Assembly: GCA_012519455.1 (NCBI GenBank)
Contig: JAAYQE010000020.1
Span: 1-36,007, forward strand
Direction: 5' to 3'
Origin: Syntrophomonadaceae bacterium
GTDB taxonomy: Bacteria; Bacillota; Ch66; Ch109
DNA: 36,007 nt
Below, piece by piece: positions 1-8,146 of this stretch. Positions within the stretch are counted from its first letter, which is position 1. The number at the start of each line of letters is the position of its first letter. The position numbers and the translations under genes were made by a program. The notes beneath the pieces are model-generated. The model worked only from the letters and a program-made list of their open reading frames with translations. It was not told the DNA's origin and did not search any database.

Positions 1-9
1 AATTAATAA

Positions 10-42
10 TGCTGGTCCTCTATTACGCCAGAAGGACCAGCA
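10..42 (-). terminator. Candidate Rho-independent terminator of thrC
   Basis: A perfect 10-bp inverted repeat (tgctggtcct / aggaccagca) with a 13-nt loop lies just downstream of the minus-strand thrC stop codon. Read on the minus strand, the stem is followed by attattaatt, which is AT-rich but not a clean T-run. The + strand has A-rich sequence after the stem, so termination in the thrC direction is the better reading. Confidence 0.5.
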
Positions 43-66
43 GCATAGTTAAAAAAGTAATATTGG

Positions 67-1587
67 TTATACTTGCAGCAGTTTTTTAACTGCTTTTTTC
101 ATTTCCGTTCGCTCGGTCCGGGCAGTATGGCGAATGGGTTTCTGCTTAAGGTTTTTTAAACCTTCCGGAATCTCAATTTGACAGGTCGTGGATAGTAATT
201 CGAGTAAGGCGTATTCGTCTTGACCTTTAATGGCTTCTGGGCCTAAAATAGCCTCAATTACACTGGCGCTGAATTTAAAAGGGCTAGCTGTTGAGGCAAT
301 GACGGTAAGGGTTCGATCTCCGGTAGCAGCTACATACTTATCGTAAACTTTTTTTCCAACGGCCGTGTGGGGATCTAGTACATAGCCATACTGTTGGTAG
401 GTTTCTTTGATGGTTGTCATTGTTTCTGTGTCCGGGGCAAAATCGGACCAGAATAGGTCTTGGATAGATTGACGGAGGCGATCATCGACCTGGTAGCGCC
501 CGGTGTCTTTTAACTGGTTCATCCAGGTACGGATTCGACCGGCGTCATGTTCCGTTAATTCGTATAGCAATCGTTCTAGGTTACTAGAGATCAGGATGTC
601 CATTGAGGGAGAAATAGTTTTTTCAAAGGCTCGGTTACGGTCGTAAACCCCGGTGCGAATAAAATCGGTTAGGACCTTATTGGCATTAGCCGCACAGATT
701 AGACGTTGAATAGGTAATCCCATCTGCCGGGCGTAAAAGGCTGCTAGAATGTTACCAAAGTTACCGGTAGGAACAACCACATTGATGGCCTCCCCAGGGG
801 TAATAGCCTGCTGCCGGAGTAGGTCTAAGTACGTAGAAACGTAATAGATGATTTGTGGGACTAACCGTCCCCAGTTAATGGAGTTGGCGGAAGACAGCTT
901 TATTTGCCGGGCCAATAGGGCTTCGTTAAACGCGTGGTCACCAAAGATATTTTTTACACCATTTTGGGCGTCATCAAAATTACCTAGCACCGCCATTACC
1001 GCTACGTTATTACCTTCCTGGGTCACCATTTGTCGTTTTTGGATCTCACTGACTCCTTGATCCGGATAAAAGACGATAATTTTGGTTCCAGGAACATCAC
1101 GAAAACCTTCTAGGGCTGCTTTGCCAGTATCGCCGGAGGTAGCGACTAGAATTACGATTTCTGCCTTTTCGCCGGTCTTTTTTAGACTGGTGGTTAACAG
1201 GTGAGGCAGAAGTTGTAGGGCCATATCTTTAAAAGCACAGGTAGGGCCATGCCATAGTTCGAGAAAGTAAGTATGATCGTTTAATTTGATGGTAGGGGCA
1301 ATATCAGGGGTGTCAAACTTTAAAGCGTTATAGGTATTAAAAACGCAGTTTTCTAGTTCTGGACGCGAAAAATCGGTTAAAAATAACTCCAGGATAGATT
1401 GCGCTATTTGACGATAATCCTGGTTAAGCATTTCATCTAATTGTCCGGGGCGTAATTGTACTTTATCTTTCGGGACAAACAGTCCCCCGTCAGGAGCAAT
1501 TCCCATCTTAATAGCGCTGGCGGAACTAACTAGGGGAGATTGCCCCCGGGTGCTTTCATAAGGCAAAGCCTGATTATTTGGTATCAA
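67..1587 (-). CDS. thrC: Threonine synthase (long form)
   Basis: This PLP enzyme converts O-phosphohomoserine to threonine, the last step of threonine synthesis in the cytoplasm. The 506-aa product starts with the family N-terminus (residues about 8-40, STRGQ...APDGGLFVP) and has the cofactor lysine in HGPTCAFKD (K120). The phosphate-binding part of the fold follows (VVVPTGNFGNILAAFYA, about 270-290). The length fits the longer, YclF/fungal-type class of threonine synthases rather than the roughly 350-aa Bacillus type. The start is TTG, with a GGAGG ribosome site 7-8 bases upstream on the minus strand. The gene diverges from pilT and no other threonine gene is in the window. A candidate promoter and terminator bracket it, so it is probably monocistronic here. 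Confidence 0.95.
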   Translation of the reverse strand: MIPNNQALPYESTRGQSPLVSSASAIKMGIAPDGGLFVPKDKVQLRPGQLDEMLNQDYRQIAQSILELFLTDFSRPELENCVFNTYNALKFDTPDIAPTIKLNDHTYFLELWHGPTCAFKDMALQLLPHLLTTSLKKTGEKAEIVILVATSGDTGKAALEGFRDVPGTKIIVFYPDQGVSEIQKRQMVTQEGNNVAVMAVLGNFDDAQNGVKNIFGDHAFNEALLARQIKLSSANSINWGRLVPQIIYYVSTYLDLLRQQAITPGEAINVVVPTGNFGNILAAFYARQMGLPIQRLICAANANKVLTDFIRTGVYDRNRAFEKTISPSMDILISSNLERLLYELTEHDAGRIRTWMNQLKDTGRYQVDDRLRQSIQDLFWSDFAPDTETMTTIKETYQQYGYVLDPHTAVGKKVYDKYVAATGDRTLTVIASTASPFKFSASVIEAILGPEAIKGQDEYALLELLSTTCQIEIPEGLKNLKQKPIRHTARTERTEMKKAVKKLLQV

Positions 1588-1620
1588 CGTTTTATTCCTC
1601 CCGGTTTTCCTTTTCCCTTA

Positions 1621-1649
1621 TTTATAGACCAGAATCGAAAAAAACGCAA
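1621..1649 (-). promoter_or_regulatory. Candidate sigma-A promoter for thrC
   Basis: On the minus strand, TTGCGT (1649-1644) and TATAAA (1626-1621) are separated by 17 bases and sit about 35 bases upstream of the thrC start. The spacing is ideal, the -35 matches 4 of 6 and the -10 matches 5 of 6 consensus bases. Confidence 0.5.
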
Positions 1650-1701
1650 CTGGAAGTTCCTCTAGCAGCTTTAAAAACCCATAAAAGCAGGATTATGTAG
1701 G

Positions 1702-1723
1702 GAAAAAGTAGAATACTTTTTTC
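1702..1723. promoter_or_regulatory. AT-rich inverted repeat in the thrC-pilT divergent gap
   Basis: gaaaaagta / tacttttttc form an almost perfect inverted repeat around a gaa centre, about 20 bases before the pilT ribosome site. Because the flanking genes diverge, this is unlikely to be a gene-end terminator. It could be an operator or a hairpin in the pilT leader. Confidence 0.3.
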
Positions 1724-1752
1724 AACGCGGAGAGATAAGCGGAGGGGTTAGA

Positions 1753-2859
1753 GTGGAAATTAAAATGCTCTTAAATTTATTATCGAAAGCGTTTGAATGG
1801 GGGGTTTCGGACGTACACTTGACCGTAGGTAGTGCTCCCGCTTTTCGTCTACATGGAGTCTTGCTTCCTCTCGATTCTCCATATTGGGTAGAAAGAATTC
1901 CGGTTGCTGGGGCGGGCCTGGGTAAATTGACTGCGGCAGATACGGAACGTCTGGCCCGACAAATCATGCTTGAGGAACGTTATCGTGAGTTTAGGGAGGC
2001 TGGTGAACTAGATTTTTCTTATACCGTGGAGGGCGTAGGGCGCTGTCGGGTTAATGCTTTTTTACAGCAAAGTAAGGTGAGCCTAGTACTACGCCTGATC
2101 CAGGCTCAGATTCCCACCTTCCAGCAGTTAGGTCTACCAGAAGTCATTAGTTCCCTGGTTCGGCGTTCCCAGGGCATGGTGTTGGTTACCGGACCGACGG
2201 GTTGTGGCAAGTCAACCACGCTGGCTGCAATGCTTGATTTGATCAACCGGGAGGCTTCTTATCATATTTTAACGTTAGAGGACCCGATTGAATTTATCCA
2301 TACTCACCAAAAAAGCATCATTAATCAAAGGGAGATTTATCGGGATTCCTCTTCTTTTGCCAATGCCCTTCGTGCTGCTTTACGGGAGGATCCGGATGTA
2401 ATCTTGGTCGGAGAAATGCGTGATCCGGAAACGATTGGCATTGCCCTCACGGCAGCGGAAACCGGACACCTAGTGTTAGGTTCCTTACATACCTCTAGCG
2501 CGGCCCAAACGATTGACCGGATTATTGATGTTTTTCCTCCATATCAACAAGCGCAGATTCGAGTACAGTTAGCCCAAAGCATCCAAGGTATCGTAGCCCA
2601 GCAACTAATTCCCCGTCTAGATAAATCCGGGAGAGTCTTGGCCCTGGAGATCATGATTGCTACCCCAGCTATCCGTAACCTGATTCGAGAAGGCCGGTCG
2701 TATCAAATCATTAACCAGATTCAGACCGGACTAAAATTCGGGATGATCCCGTTGGATATGAGCTTACGGAACTTGGTGCTGAATAAAATCATTACCCGGG
2801 AAGAAGCCCTTAATCGGGCCTCCGATTCGGAAACTCTATTGAAGATGCTTGGTGGATAA
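1753..2859 (+). CDS. pilT: Type IV pilus retraction ATPase PilT
   Basis: PilT is a hexameric cytoplasmic ATPase that depolymerises type IV pili during twitching or DNA uptake. The 368-aa product has the N-terminal PAS-like domain (about 1-100), Walker A GPTGCGKSTT (about 146-155), Asp and Walker B boxes (REDPDVILVGEMRD, about 211-224) and the His-box region LGSLHTSSAAQTIDRI. These are standard for the PilT/GspE superfamily, and the overall length and arrangement are PilT rather than PilB. The start is GTG, preceded by GGAGGGG. A prepilin peptidase gene follows 23 bases later, so the two are probably co-transcribed. No pilin, PilB or PilC gene is in the window, so the rest of the machine must be encoded elsewhere if pili are made. 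Confidence 0.92.
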   Translation: MEIKMLLNLLSKAFEWGVSDVHLTVGSAPAFRLHGVLLPLDSPYWVERIPVAGAGLGKLTAADTERLARQIMLEERYREFREAGELDFSYTVEGVGRCRVNAFLQQSKVSLVLRLIQAQIPTFQQLGLPEVISSLVRRSQGMVLVTGPTGCGKSTTLAAMLDLINREASYHILTLEDPIEFIHTHQKSIINQREIYRDSSSFANALRAALREDPDVILVGEMRDPETIGIALTAAETGHLVLGSLHTSSAAQTIDRIIDVFPPYQQAQIRVQLAQSIQGIVAQQLIPRLDKSGRVLALEIMIATPAIRNLIREGRSYQIINQIQTGLKFGMIPLDMSLRNLVLNKIITREEALNRASDSETLLKMLGG

Positions 2860-2882
2860 AATCGTATGTAATTGGAGAAGAA

Positions 2883-3509
2883 GTGGTTATGGACCTATTG
2901 ATTTTGGGAGGAATAGCCGTTGCTGGGCTAATCCTTGGCAGCTTTTTAAATGTACTTATATATCGACGGCAGAACCTTATCATTGTCCTAAGCACATCAA
3001 TCTTACTAGTGTTAATGTGGCGATTTTATGGTTGTCAGGTTGAGTTTTTCTCGGTGGTATTTTTATTTTCTTTATTAATTACGGCTGCAGTTATTGATTA
3101 TGAACAGTATATAATTCCTAATAGTGTAATTTTAGTGGGCCTTATTGGCGCCGGAATCATCCAAGTTTTTTTATTTCAGGGCCATCAAATGGTAAATGCC
3201 GGGTTAGGCGCACTCAGTGCAGCCGGCTTTCTTTTTTTATTACGGGTGATTAGCCGTGGAGGGGTAGGAGCGGGCGATATAAAGCTAGCCCTGGTGATAG
3301 GGCTTTTTTTAGGATGGCCGGTAGGACTTTTTTCAATGTTTTTAGCTTGTCTTATTGCCGGGGTTATCGGAATAGGGCTGCTTTTAAGCGGGAAAAAAAC
3401 GCGTAAAGATATAATCCCTTTTGGTCCTTTTTTAGCCATCAGTGCCATGTTATCTTACTTTAAAGGGGAAGAATGGTTGAGTTGGTATCTGGCCTGGCTT
3501 GGAATTTAA
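2883..3509 (+). CDS. Prepilin peptidase (A24 family), short form lacking the cysteine-rich segment
   Basis: This inner-membrane aspartic protease cleaves the leader of type IV prepilins. The 208-aa, highly hydrophobic product keeps the N-terminal family motif GSFLNVLIYR (about 20-29), the first catalytic aspartate region AAVIDYEQYIIPN, and the GxGD motif in GAGDIKLALVIG. Bifunctional PilD enzymes have about 50 residues after GSFLNVxIYR that carry two CxxC pairs and contribute to N-methyltransferase activity. Here the chain goes straight from IYRRQN into the next membrane segment, so that part is missing. The reading frame is intact and the protease residues are present, so it is probably an active peptidase without methylase activity. 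The start is GTG with an upstream GGAGAAG site, and pilT lies just upstream. Confidence 0.88.
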   Translation: MVMDLLILGGIAVAGLILGSFLNVLIYRRQNLIIVLSTSILLVLMWRFYGCQVEFFSVVFLFSLLITAAVIDYEQYIIPNSVILVGLIGAGIIQVFLFQGHQMVNAGLGALSAAGFLFLLRVISRGGVGAGDIKLALVIGLFLGWPVGLFSMFLACLIAGVIGIGLLLSGKKTRKDIIPFGPFLAISAMLSYFKGEEWLSWYLAWLGI

Positions 3510-3547
3510 ATTAAGAAGAAGAGAGCTTATTGGAGGTTTTTTAAGCG

Positions 3548-4915
3548 ATGCGGTCATCGATTCGGATAGGGGCCGGGGCCGGGTATGGAGGGGATCGTTT
3601 TGAACCGGCCCTGGAGCTTGTTGAAAAGGGAAATATCAATTATTTAGTATACGAATGTCTGGCGGAAAGAACAATTGCGCTTTATCAACAGGAAAAATTA
3701 AAAGATCCCACTCGAGGATATAATCCGCAGTTAAAGCGGCGTTTAAGACCGGTTTTAGAACCGTGCTTTAGGCGAGGAATAAAAATTATTTCGAATATGG
3801 GGGCCGCAAATCCTCAGGCGGCGCAAAAGGAAGTATTAGATTTAGCTCGTAAATTAGGATTAAAGGGCCTTAAAGTAGCCGCAGTATTAGGGGACGATGT
3901 ACAAGATTTGCTTCGGGATCGTACCGGGAAAGTATTGGAAACCGGCGAAACTATAGCTGCCTATGCGGAGCGAACGGTATCCGCGAATGCCTATCTAGGG
4001 TGCGCGCCATTAGTCCGGGCCCTAGCGCAAGGGGCGGACGTAATCCTGACCGGGCGGGTAGCGGATCCAGCGCTTTTTTTAGCACCTATGGTGCATCATT
4101 TTGCCTGGAAGTTAGAGGATTATGCCCGACTGGGACAAGGCACCGTAATCGGACATCTCCTGGAATGTGCCGGACAGGTGACCGGAGGTTATTTTGCGGA
4201 TCCCGGCTATAAGGAGGTACCCGGTTTAGCAGCGTTAGGCTTCCCGATTGCTGAAGTGCAGGTGGACGGTACCGCGATAATTACTAAACCCCCGGGCAGC
4301 GGAGGGATAGTTTCTTTAGCTACTTGTAAAGAACAATTGCTTTACGAGATCCATGATCCAGCGGCGTACATCACCCCGGATTGTGTGGCGGATTTCACCG
4401 GGGTGAAGTTGAGCCAAATCGGTCCGGATCAGGTTCAGGTAGAGGGGGGCACTGGTTATACACGACCGCAGGAACTTAAGGTCAGTATCGGATATCGCGA
4501 AGCCTATATAGGCGAAGGGGAGATCGGCTATGCCGGGCCGGGTGCCGTAGCCCGAGCACGGTTAGCCGGAGAAATAGTACAGCAACGTTTAAAGAAAATA
4601 GGGCTTCCCTATCAGGAACTAAGGCTAGATTTGATCGGTGTTGATTCGCTGCATGGGCCCTGGTTGACTGACGGGAGCCATGAACCTTACGAAGTGCGCC
4701 TGCGGGTGGCGGCACGAACCTCCACTTACGAAGATGCAGTTCGCATTGGGGAAGAGGTAGAAACGCTTTGGACTAATGGTCCGGCCGGGGGAGGGGGAGC
4801 CCGACGTTCGGTACGTGAAGTTATCGGGGTAGTGTCTACGCTTATTCCCCGCGAATTGGTTAAACCACTGGTTAGCGTAAAAGGGGAGAACAGTTTACCG
4901 ATCGATGAGGTTTAA
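3548..4915 (+). CDS. AtuA-like protein (DUF1446, acyclic terpene utilisation family)
   Basis: The 455-aa product matches the DUF1446 / AtuA family. It has the N-terminal RIGAGAGYGGDRFEPALEL, the segment GIKIISNMGAANPQA (about 78-92), GADVILTGRVADPALFLAP (about 160-178) and a C-terminal NGPAGGGGA. AtuA was named from citronellol/geraniol degradation in Pseudomonas, but the biochemical role of the family is not settled and in Clostridia it is usually unassigned. In many AtuA proteins a small C-terminal domain is fused; here that domain is a separate ORF starting 26 bases downstream. The start is ATG with a GGAGG site. The gene follows prepilin peptidase by 38 bases, but there is no functional reason to link it to pili. 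Confidence 0.82.
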   Translation: MRSSIRIGAGAGYGGDRFEPALELVEKGNINYLVYECLAERTIALYQQEKLKDPTRGYNPQLKRRLRPVLEPCFRRGIKIISNMGAANPQAAQKEVLDLARKLGLKGLKVAAVLGDDVQDLLRDRTGKVLETGETIAAYAERTVSANAYLGCAPLVRALAQGADVILTGRVADPALFLAPMVHHFAWKLEDYARLGQGTVIGHLLECAGQVTGGYFADPGYKEVPGLAALGFPIAEVQVDGTAIITKPPGSGGIVSLATCKEQLLYEIHDPAAYITPDCVADFTGVKLSQIGPDQVQVEGGTGYTRPQELKVSIGYREAYIGEGEIGYAGPGAVARARLAGEIVQQRLKKIGLPYQELRLDLIGVDSLHGPWLTDGSHEPYEVRLRVAARTSTYEDAVRIGEEVETLWTNGPAGGGGARRSVREVIGVVSTLIPRELVKPLVSVKGENSLPIDEV

Positions 4916-4941
4916 CGTGGAGAAAGGAACGGTGATTTTTA

Positions 4942-5256
4942 GTGCCCAGGATAAAGCTGCGGGAAATTGCTCATGCCCGGGCCGGGGATAAAGGCAATAT
5001 CCTCAATATTGCAGTGATTGCCTACCATCCCGATGATTATACCTTACTGCAGGAACAGGTTACCACGGAACGGGTGGCAGCTCATTTTAGAGGCTTGATC
5101 GAAGGCCCAGTAGTACGTTTTGAACTACCCAATTTGGGCGCCCTGAATTTTGTGTTACACAGAGCCTTAGCTGGTGGGGTTACTCGTTCCTTACGGCTAG
5201 ATCCGCACGGAAAATCCCTTAGTTCAGCTTTGTTGGAGTTAAAAATAGAGATATAA
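4942..5256 (+). CDS. AtuA C-terminal (ferredoxin-like) domain protein
   Basis: The 104-aa product (MPRIKLREIAHARAGDKG...) looks like the small domain that ends long AtuA-family proteins; the ARAGDKGN motif is characteristic. It directly follows the DUF1446 gene, so the two chains very likely form the functional equivalent of the fused protein. It has no signal peptide or membrane segment. The start is GTG, with an AGAAAGGA ribosome site 12 bases upstream. The split arrangement is common in Firmicutes, so I do not read this as a frameshift. What the complex does is unknown. Confidence 0.8.
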   Translation: MPRIKLREIAHARAGDKGNILNIAVIAYHPDDYTLLQEQVTTERVAAHFRGLIEGPVVRFELPNLGALNFVLHRALAGGVTRSLRLDPHGKSLSSALLELKIEI

Positions 5257-5324
5257 CACATAACCTTTATTCATTAACCGTTTATTACCTTTATTACCTT
5301 AAAACACCTGGAGGAAATTAGGAA

Positions 5325-5417
5325 ATGCTGTCGAAGTCATTCCCTGGATATCCAGGATACGGCTGGTCAGATTCGATAGCTATTTCCAATTTCGATTCAA
5401 AAGTTGTTAGGAGGTAA
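5325..5417 (+). CDS. Candidate 30-codon small ORF upstream of the SLH-protein gene
   Basis: This ORF was found outside the ORF track. It opens with ATG, has GGAGG ten bases upstream, and encodes 30 residues including FPGYPGYGW. Its stop codon (TAA at 5415-5417) overlaps the AGGAGGTAA ribosome site of the downstream SLH-protein gene, an arrangement that favours translational coupling or a leader peptide. Gly/Tyr/Pro-rich short proteins occur among spore-coat-type peptides, but the resemblance is too slight for a name. It could equally be a chance ORF; conservation in related genomes would decide. Confidence 0.35.
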   Translation: MLSKSFPGYPGYGWSDSIAISNFDSKVVRR

Positions 5418-5426
5418 TATGAGGTA

Positions 5427-7238
5427 ATGCCGGATCGTCTAGTAAGGTTTAGATTAAAGGGTGGAAAAAAACGGGTTCGTTGGCTGGTAGCAATGTTTCT
5501 ACTAGGTACTTTTTGCCTAACTTTGGGTGGAACCTCTGAGGCGGTAGCCGCTACGCCTCTATTTCTTAATGGATTTTACGCCATTAATAGCGATAGCGAA
5601 ATCAATCAGGTGCAAAATTTGAGTAGTGTTTCCCTGGGCTGGGCGCGGATAATCCGCGATAATCAGGGTCAAATTCGTTTTTGCACCTCTGGAAAATACC
5701 AGGGACCGGGGGATGAATTTCCCGAATACGGGGTACCAGCCAATGTTTCCGAAGTCGCACGCCAGCTGAAACAAACCAAAGCCCTCAAGTATCTATCGGT
5801 TTTTTGTATGGACGGTAAACCCGGGGATCAAAGTAATATCCCTCTGGAGATGTTGTCTTTAAGTGATGGACAGTTGGTAGCGCAGGTGATTAATCCCCTA
5901 GTTGATTTTTTAGATCATAATCCAGCGGGTATTTCCTTCGCTGGAGTGGTAATTGATGCGGAAGGGCTACGCGAGTGGGCGCCCTATCAGACTTGGATCA
6001 AGCAACGGTTTAATCGTTTTTTAGACCTACTAGATGAACGACTGGGAAATCGAGAATTATTGGTTTGTCTTACCCCGGAGCGAACTTATAATCCTAGTAG
6101 TGGCTATGATTTTGTACATATTGGGAAGAGAGCCGATACCATTATTTTAATGGCGCACGATTATGATCATTATACACCCGGGAATAGCCGGCCCGATATA
6201 CCAGCAACCGCCCCTTATTATCTGGTACAAGAAGCAATCGAGAAGACCATTAGTGCTGGCATTCCGCGGGAAAAAATTTTATTAGCTATCGCTTTACACG
6301 GAATTCAGTGGACCCGCAGCAACGGACAGTGGGTGCCAGAGTTATCTCGCCCGACGCTGAATAAAATTGAGCGGATCGCATCCGGGCAGGAGGGGCCGGT
6401 AGTGCGCTATCTTTCCGGGGCCGATCGCTACTTGGCCAATTATTGGTGGGGCGGGAAGTTGTATGAGTATCGTACCGGTTACCTTAAAATTCAACACTGG
6501 CAAAAGGGAAAATTGGCGGAAAGTGAATTTTATTTTGAGATAGAGCAAAGCTTGGCCGAAAAAATTGAACTGGCCCGATCCAGTAAGCTTAAAGGTATTT
6601 CGATATGGCGTCTGGGTATCGGTAACCCGGAGACCTGGAAGGTTATCACCACTTATTGTACGGCCCCATGTAAATTTTTTGATTTAGGGACGCACTGGGC
6701 CCGGCCCGAGGTGGAGTATCTAGAAGCCCGAGGCCTAATCAAAGGAGTTTCCGCGCGCCAGTTCAACCCGGAGGGGAAAATGACAAGGGCGGAGTTTTCT
6801 GCCTTAATGGCGGGTATTTTACATTTGCCCGATCCGGGGGGTAATCCGGTGGCACAGTTTAAAGACGTTAAAAAGAGTGATTGGTATTATCGCGCGGTTA
6901 ATCAGGCTGTCGGGGCGGGCTTACTGGAAGGTAAGAGCGCTAATCGTTTTTATCCTCAGGATTTGATTACCCGCGAAGAGGCTGCGGTTTTAGCGGTGCG
7001 TGCTCTGAAATATCGACAAATTAAATTAGCCGCCAATACCGGGAAAACGGTTTTTTCGGATGCCTGGAGTATTTCCTGGTGGGCTAACGCGGATGTTCAA
7101 CTGGCGGTTAATCAGGGAATTATTACGGGTTACCCGAATGGAAATAAAAAGTTATTTAAACCGCAAGGGAAGATAAGTAGAGCAGAGGGGACCGTAATGA
7201 TTAAAAGAATATTTGATCGCATAGAGAAGGAAACTTAA
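5427..7238 (+). CDS. Exported GH18-like protein with three C-terminal SLH domains
   Basis: The 603-aa product has a Sec signal peptide (about 15-42: basic KGGKKRVR, hydrophobic core, cleavage near AVAA). A glycoside-hydrolase-18-like domain (about 45-400) follows, then three S-layer homology repeats (about 415-465, 478-530 and 542-598), each with the TRAE or TREE type motif. SLH repeats anchor proteins to pyruvylated cell-wall polymer, so it should sit on the cell surface. In the GH18 domain the usual DxxDxDxE box reads AGVVIDAE: the last Asp and Glu remain but the first two Asp are replaced, so activity may be altered or lost. The start is ATG after a GAGGT repeat; a two-codon ATG-AGG-TAA lies just before it. 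Cell-wall remodelling or adhesion is inferred. Confidence 0.85.
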   Translation: MPDRLVRFRLKGGKKRVRWLVAMFLLGTFCLTLGGTSEAVAATPLFLNGFYAINSDSEINQVQNLSSVSLGWARIIRDNQGQIRFCTSGKYQGPGDEFPEYGVPANVSEVARQLKQTKALKYLSVFCMDGKPGDQSNIPLEMLSLSDGQLVAQVINPLVDFLDHNPAGISFAGVVIDAEGLREWAPYQTWIKQRFNRFLDLLDERLGNRELLVCLTPERTYNPSSGYDFVHIGKRADTIILMAHDYDHYTPGNSRPDIPATAPYYLVQEAIEKTISAGIPREKILLAIALHGIQWTRSNGQWVPELSRPTLNKIERIASGQEGPVVRYLSGADRYLANYWWGGKLYEYRTGYLKIQHWQKGKLAESEFYFEIEQSLAEKIELARSSKLKGISIWRLGIGNPETWKVITTYCTAPCKFFDLGTHWARPEVEYLEARGLIKGVSARQFNPEGKMTRAEFSALMAGILHLPDPGGNPVAQFKDVKKSDWYYRAVNQAVGAGLLEGKSANRFYPQDLITREEAAVLAVRALKYRQIKLAANTGKTVFSDAWSISWWANADVQLAVNQGIITGYPNGNKKLFKPQGKISRAEGTVMIKRIFDRIEKET

Positions 7239-7292
7239 AAGGTATAGCGAATACTACAAAGTGGTAAATTGTTAGCAGGAGGTCGTTCTGTT

Positions 7293-7979
7293 TTGAAGCA
7301 GGTTTATGCGGGAAAAACGAAAGATGTTTTTGCTCTAGAAGATGGAAATTATTTGTTGCAATTTAAAGACGAGGTAACTGGGGAAGATGGTCGTATTGAT
7401 CCCGGTTCCAATGCCGTTCTGGGCAAGCTGGAAGGGAAAGGAAAAGCTTCGTTACGTATGTCTCAGTATTTTTTTGAACTCCTGCAGAAGAAAGGGATCC
7501 CTACCCATTATGTTGCTGCGGACCCGAAGGAAGGAACTATGGTCGTTCGGCCGGCTCAAACTTTTGGGGACGGGCTAGAAGTAGTGATCCGTTTTCGCGC
7601 TTTTGGTAGTTTTCTTCGTCGTTACGGCCGTTATGCCCAAGAACTCCAACCGCTGGATGCCTTAGTCGAGATAACCCTAAAGGATGATGAACGGGGTGAT
7701 CCTCCTTTAAATGAGGAGACCTTGATTCAGTTAAATCTAATGACAGGCGAGGAAGTAACCCGGGTAAAAACAATGGCTCGGCAGGTAGCCTGCGTTGTTC
7801 GGGATGATCTGGCGGCCCGGGGATTGGACCTGGTAGATATAAAATTTGAGTTCGGTCGGATAAACGGTGACGTGGTAGTAATTGACGACATTTCCGGCGA
7901 TAATATGCGGGTATTTCGTAATAAGCAGCCCTTATTACCGCTAGAACTATCCGCGATTGTAACCGGCGAGCCGGTTTAA
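7293..7979 (+). CDS. purC: Phosphoribosylaminoimidazole-succinocarboxamide synthase (SAICAR synthetase)
   Basis: PurC joins aspartate to CAIR using ATP in step 7 of de novo purine synthesis. The 228-aa product begins with the family motif YAGKTKDVF and contains FRAFGSFLRRYG (about 105-116), VEITLKDDERGDPP, the DIKFEFGR segment and the DDISGDNMRVF end region. This is the GKTKDV/SGDNMR variety common in Clostridia. The ORF track starts at 7269, but AGGAGG at 7277-7282 is placed correctly for the in-frame TTG at 7293, which also gives the family's normal N-terminus. No other purine gene is nearby, so this is an isolated purC. A strong hairpin follows the stop codon by about 100 bases. Confidence 0.9.
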   Translation: MKQVYAGKTKDVFALEDGNYLLQFKDEVTGEDGRIDPGSNAVLGKLEGKGKASLRMSQYFFELLQKKGIPTHYVAADPKEGTMVVRPAQTFGDGLEVVIRFRAFGSFLRRYGRYAQELQPLDALVEITLKDDERGDPPLNEETLIQLNLMTGEEVTRVKTMARQVACVVRDDLAARGLDLVDIKFEFGRINGDVVVIDDISGDNMRVFRNKQPLLPLELSAIVTGEPV

Positions 7980-8078
7980 GGCAAAGTAATTAATCTACGT
8001 AAAGATGGCTAGTTGGCGAAAAAGCCTATTTTTTACTTGTTTTAGGCCAAGGCTTTCTGGGGTGCCGGTAAAGATTTT

Positions 8079-8116
8079 AATAAAGCGCATTCCGGGTAAA
8101 AGGGATGCGCTTTATT
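8079..8116 (+). terminator. Hairpin downstream of purC, likely terminator
   Basis: A perfect 12-bp inverted repeat (aataaagcgcat / atgcgctttatt) with a 14-nt loop lies between purC and degV. The right arm ends in TTTATTA rather than a long T-run, so it is a good hairpin but only a moderate intrinsic terminator. Confidence 0.55.
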
Positions 8117-8146
8117 ATGGTTTGATAGGAAGGAGGGCCGTGAAGG

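Noticed and set aside
848-1060. 70-aa ORF inside thrC on the opposite strand, and similar internal ORFs throughout the track
   Set aside because: They lie inside strong genes, have no ribosome site pattern or family signature, and read as shadows.
5343-5356. Perfect 14-bp palindrome cctggatatccagg
   Set aside because: It is inside the candidate small ORF, has no T-run and could arise by chance; no partner copy seen.
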